Assembly (NCBI GenBank): GCA_036925085.1 | Contig: JAUPFP010000001.1 | Span: 12,167,854-12,231,853 of the forward strand | Reading direction: 5' to 3' | Length of the DNA: 64,000 bases | Origin: Brachycybe producta | Taxonomy: Eukaryota > Arthropoda > Diplopoda > Playtdesmida > Andrognathidae | Shown here: piece after piece, positions 1 through 8,350 of the stretch | Layout: each line of letters opens with the position of its first letter | Numbering within the stretch: position 1 is the first letter of the stretch | Position numbers and translations under genes: made by a program | Notes under the pieces: model-generated | Databases searched by the model: none | What the model saw: only the letters and a program-made list of their open reading frames with translations | Told to the model about the DNA's origin: nothing

Positions 1-349
1 AATTTCAATTTAATACTAAAAATTTCAAATTAATACTAAAAATTCATGATTTAATAAAAAATAATGATTTTTAATAACCCTGCTTTAAATGTTTTGCATT
101 ATTAAATAATTATTTTTTATTTCTATTCTATGGCTTGCATGAAATAGATAATCTTTCTCAACAATGTTTGTTGGCCCTGAAAAGGGCCATTGGTTCTGGC
201 CCTGAAAAGGGCCGTTGGTTGGGGCCCTGAAAAGGGCCATTAATGTTTGCTCTGAAAAAGACTTTCTGTAGGACATTATGTTTCAGTCAGAATCAGCAAG
301 AGGAACTCCATATGTTTCCAAGTCAGATTCCTCTTCTGTAGATGAGTGG
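1..349 (-). mobile_element. Partial copy of the Tc1/mariner-like transposon
   Basis: This stretch matches 11923-12271 base for base at an offset of 11922, with only about two differences seen (positions 188 and 274). It carries the 3' end of the transposase gene (minus strand), the stem-loop cluster at 173-238 and the outer AT-rich part. The match stops exactly at 349, where a TG-starting LTR begins, so the retrotransposon is inserted in this copy. The rest of the transposase is not seen after that retrotransposon; instead the same left segment is repeated from 11923. Confidence 0.85.
173..238 (-). promoter_or_regulatory. Three tandem histone-type 3' stem-loops (copy A)
   Basis: On the minus strand the motif GGCCCTTTTCAGGGCC occurs three times (173-188, 198-213, 223-238), each a perfect 6-bp stem closed by a TTTC loop. 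This is the form of the metazoan histone mRNA 3' stem-loop bound by SLBP. A purine-rich stretch GAGAAAGATT follows 13 bases after the last loop (150-159 on the minus strand), where histone pre-mRNAs carry their U7-binding downstream element. The same arrangement is at 12072-12160. That it works in 3' end formation is inference. Confidence 0.6.
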
Positions 350-1180
350 TGTAACGAATTCAGCGATTGAATTCGTTCGTTATTTTGAATCACCCTGTAG
401 AATAAGAAGTAATAACGGAGGTTCTCACCTCATGCTTGGGGGTGGCTGGGAGGCCATCGCGACGATGACTCCCTGCCCTCCAAGATGAGAACAATAGCCA
501 AGAGGGTTGTATCGTTGATTTAATAGGACACATCCTAGAGAAATCAACGATGCAAAACTCTTGGACGTGAGAATCTTTTATGAAGTTATTATTAGAAGGA
601 TCAACGAAGATCCTTCTTGATTGTTATATTTTATACATCTTATAGATGTCTTCGTTTTGCAATTAATGTAATTAATTAAAGGTCCTGGTGGTGTTCAAGG
701 ATCTTGGACACACCTGGTGCCTTTGTGTTAGCAATCACATGTTTCATTGTAATATTTTGTATAAATATTGGACCGTGTGGATTGAGAGAGCAGACTGGTT
801 ACATCTTACGAACTAGACACACCACTGATGCTCTCAATCCACAGCGAGTCGCTGTTTTTGAATAAAGTATCTTGTTGTAAATTTACATTCGATGTGTGGA
901 CTTAGTTATTTTCTGGGGAGTGGGACTTTGCATTACAGTCGCCACAAAGAAGATGATTCGACCAGCTAAGAAGGAAGCCTCCAGCAGCCACGTGTAAGAC
1001 GACATCTCTAGAATATTCTCTACCACAGGTCTCCTGAGGTACCGACCCTTGTGTCCCTGGTGGTTAAGTAGCAACACAGGAGCCAATAGACCGAAAGACT
1101 TAATCATCAACATCCATTCGACACTTCTAGATGGCTAGCAGAGATCTCTCTACTAACCCTACGGAAACGGGGATGTTACA
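350..1180 (+). repeat. 5' LTR of element 1
   Basis: It starts TGTAAC (350) and ends GTTACA (1175-1180), a perfect 6-base terminal inversion, and is followed after AAA by the primer-binding site. TATAAATA is at 760-767 and AATAAA at 861-866, giving U3, R and U5. The LTR is unusual in containing the Gag start codon (1131) in U5. It holds many hairpins: 353-377 (9 bp), 418-431, 455-467, a nested one at 498-564, 594-617 (9 bp), 635-649 (6 bp), a 13-bp stem 776-788/831-843 around the likely start of transcription, and 842-854. Confidence 0.9.
760..767 (+). promoter_or_regulatory. TATA box of the 5' LTR
   Basis: TATAAATA, followed about 10 bases later by a 13-bp inverted repeat (776-788 with 831-843) that would fold at the 5' end of the transcript. 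The same sequence is in the 3' LTR. The start site is inferred to lie near 790. Confidence 0.6.
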
Positions 1181-2615
1181 AAATGGTGGAGGTGCGGGGT
1201 ACCTCACTACAGATCCAGTAGAGAATACCAATGATGTCGGAGTTACACCAGGTGGTAAAGGAAAGAAAAGCAGACCAAAATCGAAGTCGAAGACACGGGA
1301 GAAGGACGATACAAACCAAATGGATGGAGAAGATCCACTTGAAGGTATCCTTCAAAATCTAAGTGCTGAAAGACGGGAGAGACTGATGGCCTGGTACGAA
1401 GCCCAGCAACCATCAGGATCGATGCAACTCCGGAGCGGGCGTGGTGTAAGTACAGTTCAGCGTCATACGGTAGTCCGAGAAATGGATACCGGAGTGGAGC
1501 CCTCGTCGGCCCACGCTAAATCTCAGCGTCATACAGTGATTCCTGGATTGGACACTGAAGGGGAGCCCTCGTCGGCCCACGCTGAAAACCTAAGACAGGT
1601 TAATGTATTCCAGATGCCGCTCATGCTGAAGAAGAGTGGAGGGACCCAGAGAGGTCGCCTACCTGAGACTCCTATTCGACGGAGAGAGAACCCGGACCAG
1701 CTAGAGGATGAAAGCCTAACAAGTGAGGATCCCAGCGTAGAAGAGCTGGAAGGAAATCCAATTTGCAATCGTCATCGGACCTGTGAGGAGCTGGATGGGA
1801 AGTACAAGAGTCTTCACCCACTCCGGAATCTGGAGACCTTCAAAGGATTGACGTCTGTATACACCTTTCTGGAGGACTACGAGAGTATCGCAGATCTGGA
1901 GGACTGGAGCAACGTCCACAAGACCTACTACCTACGTAAAGCGGTAGAAGGGGACGTAGTACGTTGGTTATCCAATTTCTACAAGGAGAATAGAGGAAAG
2001 ACCACGTGGGACTTCATACGGAGCGAGTTAATTGAAAGATTTGGACGTCGAGACGAGTTAGTGCAACTGAAGCTGAGGTTGGATACCATGCTCCAAAGGA
2101 AAGGAGAGGACACCAATCAGTTTTTGGGTCGCTACCTTGACTTGAGTAGAAAAGTGTTACCGGGGGTAACCGACAAATACCGGATTGTGGAATTTCGGCA
2201 GAAACTTCATCCGATTATACGTAATGCTACACAGAATGCGCCGAATAGCAATCTGAAGCTGTACACGACATATATCAAGGATACCGAGGAAGTTTTGATG
2301 GCTGATGGGTTATGGATACCGGAAGGAACGATGGGTCAACAAGCGACGACCCAGGTCTCCAAGGGTCCACAGAAGAATAACCAACGCCAAAATGCCAAAC
2401 CGACACAAACAGTAATGGACGGAGGATGTTCTTACGCGGTTGTTACTCAAGATCAAGCGGACCCAACGAACAACTCGACTCCATCAAATTCAAATAACCA
2501 AGCGCAACAGAAGACCAACCAGAACCAGAACTCGAATCAGCAACAAGGTCGAAAATGGAACCAGATATCCGCAGAAGAAGAACTACAATGTTCAGCAAAC
2601 GCAAGATGGAAGTAA
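1131..2615 (+). CDS. gag: Gag polyprotein (matrix/capsid part), element 1
   Basis: Structural protein of the retrotransposon particle. The ATG at 1131 is inside U5 of the 5' LTR and the frame stays open through the LTR end and the primer site. The N-terminal 200 residues are low-complexity and contain a duplicated segment of about 29 residues ending SSAHA (near residues 110-160). Residues about 225-430 look like a retrotransposon Gag capsid domain (ETFKGL...YLRKAVEG...RWLSNFYKE...ERFGRRDE). The C-terminus is Gln/Asn-rich. The frame closes at 2615, but the zinc-knuckle part continues in the frame of 2576-2829, so a one-base shift separates capsid and nucleocapsid. Either programmed frameshifting, mutation or a base-calling error could explain this. 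Confidence 0.85.
   Translation: MASRDLSTNPTETGMLQNGGGAGYLTTDPVENTNDVGVTPGGKGKKSRPKSKSKTREKDDTNQMDGEDPLEGILQNLSAERRERLMAWYEAQQPSGSMQLRSGRGVSTVQRHTVVREMDTGVEPSSAHAKSQRHTVIPGLDTEGEPSSAHAENLRQVNVFQMPLMLKKSGGTQRGRLPETPIRRRENPDQLEDESLTSEDPSVEELEGNPICNRHRTCEELDGKYKSLHPLRNLETFKGLTSVYTFLEDYESIADLEDWSNVHKTYYLRKAVEGDVVRWLSNFYKENRGKTTWDFIRSELIERFGRRDELVQLKLRLDTMLQRKGEDTNQFLGRYLDLSRKVLPGVTDKYRIVEFRQKLHPIIRNATQNAPNSNLKLYTTYIKDTEEVLMADGLWIPEGTMGQQATTQVSKGPQKNNQRQNAKPTQTVMDGGCSYAVVTQDQADPTNNSTPSNSNNQAQQKTNQNQNSNQQQGRKWNQISAEEELQCSANARWK
1184..1201 (+). other. Primer-binding site of element 1
   Basis: TGGTGGAGGTGCGGGGTA lies 3 bases after the LTR end. It is nearly the same as the primer site of element 2 (minus strand, 32448-32465), which supports both. 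The complement ends in CCTCCACCA and resembles a tRNA-Ala 3' end as I remember it; the tRNA assignment is tentative. The site lies inside the open Gag frame, reading through as QNGGGAGYL. Confidence 0.75.
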
Positions 2616-2829
2616 AACCCTAAAAGATCTCAGTACAGTAGAGTGTTACCACTGTCACGAGAAGGGTCACTTTTCAAGAAACTGCCCAAAGAAAGTAGTC
2701 GTGGATGGAACCGTTGGACTTGTTCAACATGGAATGGCCACTGGGAAAAATGGCCAGCAGTATTTTGTTGTCAGCGAGAACGGGCAGAAGAAGTTCCTGC
2801 GAGAGGAAAACCCGGCTGATTTAAACTAG
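2576..2829 (+). CDS. Nucleocapsid segment with CCHC zinc knuckle
   Basis: Read in the next frame from the Gag ORF, this part holds one perfect retroviral zinc knuckle, CYHCHEKGHFSRNC (CX2CX4HX4C), at about 2643-2684, followed by basic residues and a stop at 2829. It is the RNA-binding part of Gag. The frame is open from 2440 by overlap with the Gag ORF, so the exact crossing point between 2560 and 2610 cannot be read from the sequence. Confidence is high for the domain and moderate for the boundary. Confidence 0.8.
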
Positions 2830-2834
2830 AAAGG

Positions 2835-3752
2835 GTGGCAGTAAAGAGGGGCCTACTGCCCTTTAAGAACGGAAAACCCTCTGGAAAACGACAAAATCGA
2901 AACGAAACAGCGATCGCCAATTCCCAAAACATTGTGGACAAAGCTTTGTTGGGGGGGAATAGTGGCGTGAGCGAAGCTACCAATGTCACTACAACTAGAC
3001 TGAATGCTGGAGCACCGAAGAGACCATGCGATTTGGACACTCAAGGACTCCCTGAGCAATCGTCGGCGTTGCTAGTCGGCATTTCGAATGTCGCCACAAC
3101 TAGACCAAAGGCTGGAGCACCGAAGAGACCATGTGATTTGGACACTCAAGGACTCCCTGAGCAATCGTCGGAGTTGTTAGTCGGCATTACGAATGGAAAA
3201 CGACAACGAAATTCACGAAAATCTAAGAAGCTGCGAAAGGATACTGGTCGAAGGGGAGAAATCATCGAAGAGATATTTCCGGAACCCATCATCTGGTCAC
3301 CTACGAAAGCTATGGTAGTTTACGCGAATAGCTTGGAGGAAGCAAAGAGAATTGTGGAGGCCATGGAAACTGGAGTTCATCAAGACAGAATTGAGGGAAA
3401 GACCCAACAGAATTCTGCGGTGCCAGACGGAATTGAGGGAAGGACCCAACAGAATTCTGTGGCGTGTATACCGGGGATAAGCAATGTTGCTCAGGAAATC
3501 CCTCAAGATGTAACATCCAATGTTATTGCCTGGGGCAAGGCCGAAACTGATGCTAGGAAATCCAAGAAGGCTATTGTAAACGCAGCTATCCGTAGAGGAG
3601 ATGATACCAGCAGGATCCCTGTGAACAGCGAGGTTATTGAATCCGTTGAAGTTGGAGATTTATTGAGGAGTAGGGCTTGTTGTCGAAAGTGTCGAAATCA
3701 CTGTAGACAGCCTACTCACCTCATGCGAACTCATCGAGGTAGGAGATACTAA
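2835..3752 (+). CDS. Spacer ORF between nucleocapsid and protease
   Basis: A 305-codon ORF starting 5 bases after the nucleocapsid stop and ending where the protease frame takes over. It is basic and repetitive: a unit of about 35 residues ending GLPEQSS occurs twice (near residues 48-115) and IEG(K/R)TQQNS twice (near residues 187-210). The last 30 residues hold a cluster of Cys and His (CCRKCRNHCRQPTHLMRTH) that could bind metal. I know no homologue. It is in frame 0 with respect to gag's first ORF, with pol one frame away, so it may be an N-terminal pol extension reached by frameshifting. Confidence 0.6.
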   Translation: MAVKRGLLPFKNGKPSGKRQNRNETAIANSQNIVDKALLGGNSGVSEATNVTTTRLNAGAPKRPCDLDTQGLPEQSSALLVGISNVATTRPKAGAPKRPCDLDTQGLPEQSSELLVGITNGKRQRNSRKSKKLRKDTGRRGEIIEEIFPEPIIWSPTKAMVVYANSLEEAKRIVEAMETGVHQDRIEGKTQQNSAVPDGIEGRTQQNSVACIPGISNVAQEIPQDVTSNVIAWGKAETDARKSKKAIVNAAIRRGDDTSRIPVNSEVIESVEVGDLLRSRACCRKCRNHCRQPTHLMRTHRGRRY

Positions 3753-3810
3753 GCCCGATGAGAGTGTTGCCAAGATTACCATTCAGGTTGACGGCACACC
3801 AGTTAGATTT

Positions 3811-6800
3811 TTGGCGGATAGCGGAACTGGGTTCACTATCTTGTCAGGCACAATGGCCAAAGAGTACGGACTTCGATATGGACCAATCCGGAACGCACCT
3901 GCCTTAGGCGCAGTAGGAGGGGTACCGATTAAAGTACTTGGTCAGTTGTGGCCAACGTTCGAGTTGAACGGAAAGCAAGTAACGGCAAGGATGCTCATCA
4001 TAGATGGAAAACGAGAAGCACTGCTGGGGAGAGACCTGGGAGCTGCGTTTGATCTCATCATTTCCATGAAGACCTCCAAGATCTACTTTGCTAATGAGAT
4101 GTTCTACGAAGGAACACGAGAATTGTTGAAGAAAGGAAGTGCGCGTAGTAGCCTTCCCTGGAATTTCTTCAAAGAGTTAAAAGAGGAGGGATGTGCTCAG
4201 AATAGCCATCTGGATAACTCCTATGCCATAAAAGCTAGAGAGGAAAGCTGCGTAAAAGCCCAAGGAAGGATTACGTTAAATCCGGGCCAGGCTTTGAACC
4301 TCAAAGTAGCTGCAGGGCGAATCATTGAGGAAAACGAAGTACTCATGATTGAAACGAACGATAGTCTCTTTAATAGAAAAGGCATCGTTGTGGCCAGCAG
4401 TGAGCTACAAGGGGATGGAACATCACAACTGGAAGTCCAACTCCTGAATACCACACTGGAGTCCGTGGGGATTGGAGACCGCAAGACTATTGGACACTTC
4501 GAACTTCTAGAAGAACTAGAAGAAGAGCAAGCCTGCAAAGTTTCCGAAGAGGAAAACTTTAGAGACATCGGAGAAGCACCCGTTGATTTTGAAAAAGAAA
4601 TTCAACTTGGTCCTGAACTGACAGATGATCAAAGAGAAGAGTTGACGATCCTACTGAAGGAGTTCCAACCGATCTTCGCCTTTTCATCTAAGGACCTGGG
4701 AGCTACGAATTTGACCAAACACAAGATCGAAACTGGAGATAATTTACCTGTTCGAGACACGTTACGAAGATGCGGGCCTGGGGAACGCATCGTAATTGAT
4801 GAGACGCTAGAGGAGATGAAGAAATCTGGGGTTGTAAGGCCATCGAAATCGCCGTATGCATCGCCCATCGTCCTTGTAAAGAAGAAGGATGGCTCCTACC
4901 GTTTCTGTGTAGATTATCGGAAGTTGAACGCGATTACAAAGGCAGACACTTATCCATTACCGAGGATTGATGATGCATTAGACTCCATGAGAGGAGCATG
5001 CTACTTCGCAACGCTGGATATGAAGAGTGGATACTGGCAGTTCGAGATGGAAGAAAGCGACATCGAGAAGACCGCATTTACATCTCATCGAGGATTGTTC
5101 GAGTTCGTAAGAATGCCTTTCGGACTCCGAAACGCTCCTGCCACGATGCAACGTGCATTGGACATCCTACTCGCCGGGCACAAATGGGAAACGTGCCTTG
5201 TCTACCTTGACGACATCGTAGTGTTTGGAAGAACGTTCGAAGAATTTTTGGAAAGACTGAGAACTATCTTGGACCTGCTGAGGACAGCAAACCTGAAGTT
5301 GCATCCAGTGAAATGCTTCTTTGGATTCCAAGAAGTGAAGTATTTGGGACACCTGATCTCGCCTGATGGAATTCGGCCAGATCCAGATAAGGTTGTCGCC
5401 ATAAAGAACTTCCCAGTTCCTGACAATGTAACCACAATCAGAAGTTTCCTTGGATTGGCGGGTTATTATCGAAAGCATGTACCTGGATTTGCCAACATAG
5501 CGAAGCCAATGTCAGACCTTACGGGTAAAGACATACCGTTCGAATGGTCAGTTGACTGCGAGAATGCATTCCGCACGCTAAAGAATATGTTGTCGAAATC
5601 TCCATTAGTTGCCGTATATGATCCGAAGGCTGCAATATTTATGCATACTGATGCCTGTGGATACGGAATTGGAGCGATGCTTTATCAGAAGTCAGAGGAT
5701 AAACGAAGAAAGGAGATCATTGGAAGTGTCTCCAGAGTTCTAAGGGACGCGGAAAAGAACTACAGTACGACGGATAAGGAGTGCCTAGCAGTAATCTATG
5801 GAGTCACCAAGTTCCGGCCGTACCTGTTCCAGAAGCCCTTTACAATTGTGACGGATCACCACGCATTATGCTACATGAAAACTGCAGCACGTCTGGAAGG
5901 AAGACTTGGTCGCTGGCAGCTGCTAATACAGGAGTACGACTACAAAATCATCTACAAGGAGGGGAAACTTCACATCGAAGCCGATTGCCTCTCGAGATAT
6001 CCAGCAGGAGTGCCTGTTAACTGGAAGGCCATCCCAGAAGCGGAAGACCTAGATGACAGTGTGATCTTTAATGTAACCTTACAATGGGATTGGAAGGTGG
6101 AGCAAAAATTGGACCCAGAGATTTTGAAGATTCGTGAGGAGTTGCGTAACCAACCAGAGTCACCTCTTCATAAGTTGTTTTGCGATTACGACAACAAATT
6201 GTTCGCTTGTGTGTTTCACGGAAGTTCCGTACCCACACTCGTGAATGTGGTTCCAAAACATCTCATCCCAAAAGTAATGAGATTATGCCATGACGAGCCC
6301 GATGCTGGTCATGAAGGACAAACTAAGACCTGGAATAGAACCAGGCAAAGATTTTATTGGAATAACATGAAGCACGACATATTCGAATATGTGCGATCAT
6401 GTGAGATTTGTCAATTACACAAGTTGGGTACGGAGAAACCTGAAGGGTTCCTTCAAGAAATGCCCATTGGAAAGCCTTGTGATTGCTGGGGAATGGATTT
6501 CATTGGACCATTAGTACCGTCGGTTGGAGGAAACAAGCACATCTTGTTGGCAGTCGATTACGCCACTCGATATTGCGTTGCTGAAGCAGTGAAAAGCACA
6601 ACCGCACTAATCGTAATGAACTTCCTAGCAAAAGATGTAAGGAGAATCTTCGGCATACCAGAGAAACTCATTTCGGATCGAGGGACGCCGTTTGTTGCAA
6701 AGAACACTCAAGAATTCTTGAAAATAAACAAGATAGAGCACAAAACAACAACTGCATACCATCCGCAAAGTAATGGTCTCGCCGAAAGGATGAATAAAAG

Positions 6801-6849
6801 CATTATTCAGACTATGAAAAAGTATGACTCCTGCGAAGAACCAGACTGA
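3811..6849 (+). CDS. pol: Pol polyprotein: protease, RT, RNase H, integrase
   Basis: The enzymes that copy and insert the element. The frame is open upstream of 3811 to at least 3700, overlapping the preceding ORF, so the marked start is not a true initiation site. Aspartic protease: ADSGTGFTIL at the beginning. Reverse transcriptase: YPLPRIDDAL, then the catalytic YLDD near residues 465-468. RNase H: HTDACGYGIG (Asp near 614) and TDHHAL. Integrase: HHCC finger from about residue 834 and catalytic Asp 896, Asp 956 and Glu 992, a DD35E spacing. The frame stops at 6849 just after the catalytic core because of a one-base shift near 6820; the rest of integrase continues in other frames to 7661. 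Confidence 0.93.
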   Translation: MADSGTGFTILSGTMAKEYGLRYGPIRNAPALGAVGGVPIKVLGQLWPTFELNGKQVTARMLIIDGKREALLGRDLGAAFDLIISMKTSKIYFANEMFYEGTRELLKKGSARSSLPWNFFKELKEEGCAQNSHLDNSYAIKAREESCVKAQGRITLNPGQALNLKVAAGRIIEENEVLMIETNDSLFNRKGIVVASSELQGDGTSQLEVQLLNTTLESVGIGDRKTIGHFELLEELEEEQACKVSEEENFRDIGEAPVDFEKEIQLGPELTDDQREELTILLKEFQPIFAFSSKDLGATNLTKHKIETGDNLPVRDTLRRCGPGERIVIDETLEEMKKSGVVRPSKSPYASPIVLVKKKDGSYRFCVDYRKLNAITKADTYPLPRIDDALDSMRGACYFATLDMKSGYWQFEMEESDIEKTAFTSHRGLFEFVRMPFGLRNAPATMQRALDILLAGHKWETCLVYLDDIVVFGRTFEEFLERLRTILDLLRTANLKLHPVKCFFGFQEVKYLGHLISPDGIRPDPDKVVAIKNFPVPDNVTTIRSFLGLAGYYRKHVPGFANIAKPMSDLTGKDIPFEWSVDCENAFRTLKNMLSKSPLVAVYDPKAAIFMHTDACGYGIGAMLYQKSEDKRRKEIIGSVSRVLRDAEKNYSTTDKECLAVIYGVTKFRPYLFQKPFTIVTDHHALCYMKTAARLEGRLGRWQLLIQEYDYKIIYKEGKLHIEADCLSRYPAGVPVNWKAIPEAEDLDDSVIFNVTLQWDWKVEQKLDPEILKIREELRNQPESPLHKLFCDYDNKLFACVFHGSSVPTLVNVVPKHLIPKVMRLCHDEPDAGHEGQTKTWNRTRQRFYWNNMKHDIFEYVRSCEICQLHKLGTEKPEGFLQEMPIGKPCDCWGMDFIGPLVPSVGGNKHILLAVDYATRYCVAEAVKSTTALIVMNFLAKDVRRIFGIPEKLISDRGTPFVAKNTQEFLKINKIEHKTTTAYHPQSNGLAERMNKSIIQTMKKYDSCEEPD

Positions 6850-6991
6850 TTGGGCAACGAAACTGGATGAAGTTTTGGAATCGTACAACTCATCTGTACA
6901 TTCATCCACGAAGTTTACGCCGTACAGACTCATGTTTGGGAGGGAGCCCAGAACTAAAGTAGACACCTTAGTTCCAGAACGAGGCAGGTAA
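6818..6991 (+). pseudogene. Integrase continuation after first frameshift
   Basis: In the frame beginning AAA at 6818 the integrase goes on (DWATKLDEVLESYNSS, then TPYRLMFGREP, a typical gypsy integrase region after the Glu) and stops at 6989-6991. A second one-base shift moves the rest to the frame of 6984-7661. Two single-base indels 165 bases apart in a young element point either to recent inactivation or to uncorrected sequencing indels. Confidence 0.75.
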
Positions 6992-7661
6992 CCTCATAGA
7001 CGTTCGACAACAGGCGGAAGAACGCCAAGAAGAAGAACTAAGAACAGCCAGGGCGAACCTGAAAGCAGCACATGATCGTCGAAAGAAGTACTACGACCAA
7101 AGGCATAAGAAGCCTTACGAGTACCAAATCGGACAGAAAGTACTTGTACGAGACATGCGAATCAGGCCTGGACAGAACAAGAAGTTCTTAACGAAATGGA
7201 GACAGGGATATACGATTGTGTCGAAGGTATCGGACACCGTATACCGATTGAGTTACGAGAATCGAGCTGGAAGATTAGTGGAGGACTCTGTAAACGTTGC
7301 AAACCTGAGACCACTATATGAGACTTACCAAAAGGACGGACCCAATGTTCCAACGACTGGAGACACCCTGGAGTCCATGGGTAACTCATCGCCAGAAGAA
7401 TCCGAATCGGAACCTGAAAAAGAAAAAGAAATGACAGCGTTTGTCAAGAAGAACTTACCTTCGCATAAGAAGAGATGTTGTGGACACTGCAGATGCCAAA
7501 ATGCTTGGATCGAATCTTCTGAGGATGAAGAAGAAATTGAAATAATTACGAAAGCAATCCGAAAGCATTCTGACCGTAACGTCGAAATTAGAAGAAAACC
7601 AGCAGCAATTCTCATACTTACCTGGCGAAGGTGCGATGAAATTCACCAGAGAATATGGTAA
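6984..7661 (+). CDS. Integrase C-terminal part and acidic tail
   Basis: The frame opens at about 6984 and holds the rest of integrase: an Arg/Glu-rich helix, KKYYDQRHKKPYEYQIGQKV, then a small SH3-like barrel (KFLTKWRQGYTIVSKVSDTVYRL...NVANLRPLYE), the GPY/F-type module of Ty3/gypsy integrases. After about 7330 the protein becomes Ser/Glu-rich with CCGHCRCQ near 7479-7500. It ends at 7661, where a further ORF in the neighbouring frame overlaps. Confidence 0.75.
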   Translation, partial: AGNLIDVRQQAEERQEEELRTARANLKAAHDRRKKYYDQRHKKPYEYQIGQKVLVRDMRIRPGQNKKFLTKWRQGYTIVSKVSDTVYRLSYENRAGRLVEDSVNVANLRPLYETYQKDGPNVPTTGDTLESMGNSSPEESESEPEKEKEMTAFVKKNLPSHKKRCCGHCRCQNAWIESSEDEEEIEIITKAIRKHSDRNVEIRRKPAAILILTWRRCDEIHQRIW

Positions 7662-8010
7662 CAAGACGAATTTTACCATGGAAACCATTGGATTTGTTGA
7701 AGAAATCAGCGAAATTCCTGAAGAAACGATGAAAATCGACAAAAAAGATGTAAATTCGCCGATGGAATTTCAAATGGAGGTGAAAAACGCGGAAGTTATC
7801 GATGAAACAACAAAAATGGACGATAATGTCGATGCTAGTGACGCCACAGAGGAAGATGACGTCCCAAATGAGGAAGTAAACAGGGAGCGGTCAATCACGC
7901 TACCAAGTATGGAAGAAACACGTGGGCGGAGGGATACATTAAGTGAAATGTCTACTAGCCTTGCACCACTATGGATCCGGGTCCTATTGTTTATGTTCTT
8001 CATCACTTGA
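7636..8010 (+). CDS. Small acidic ORF after integrase
   Basis: A 124-codon ORF overlapping the integrase tail by 26 bases. The product is Glu/Asp-rich (EEISEIPEETMKID, DDNVDASDATEEDD) with a short hydrophobic end (LWIRVLLFMFFIT) at residues about 111-124 that could be a membrane segment. It may be a frameshifted continuation of the acidic integrase tail or a separate small protein. I recognise no family. Confidence 0.35.
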   Translation: MKFTREYGNKTNFTMETIGFVEEISEIPEETMKIDKKDVNSPMEFQMEVKNAEVIDETTKMDDNVDASDATEEDDVPNEEVNRERSITLPSMEETRGRRDTLSEMSTSLAPLWIRVLLFMFFIT

Positions 8011-8350
8011 CAGTTGTGCCCATGTGCTATACACATGTACCGGCACTATTTTCTGGCATCTTCTTCATATCACCACTTTTTGTACCGTTATCGGCCATAT
8101 TTTGGAAAGTTATCATTGCATCGTGGACAATTTTGGAAAATTCTATTGTTTAATTTGGAAAAACATCGAAAGTTTTATTTTGTTTTCGGAATTGAGAAAC
8201 TTTTTCAAACGGAATTTCGAAAGAGTTCGAAGAAATCTGAAGAAATTAGCTGGAATACTTCGGGTAAGAAAGGTCCGGAATAAGACAAAGTATTTCGGAC
8301 TCCGAAAATTGAATTCGCTCTTTCTTCTTCATTATAGTAGTAGAGACAAC

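Noticed and set aside
931..960. CATTACA at 931-937 as the end of the 5' LTR
   Set aside because: The two LTR copies stay alike for another 235 bases, and no primer site follows 937. GTTACA at 1175-1180 is followed by a tRNA-complementary site that matches element 2.
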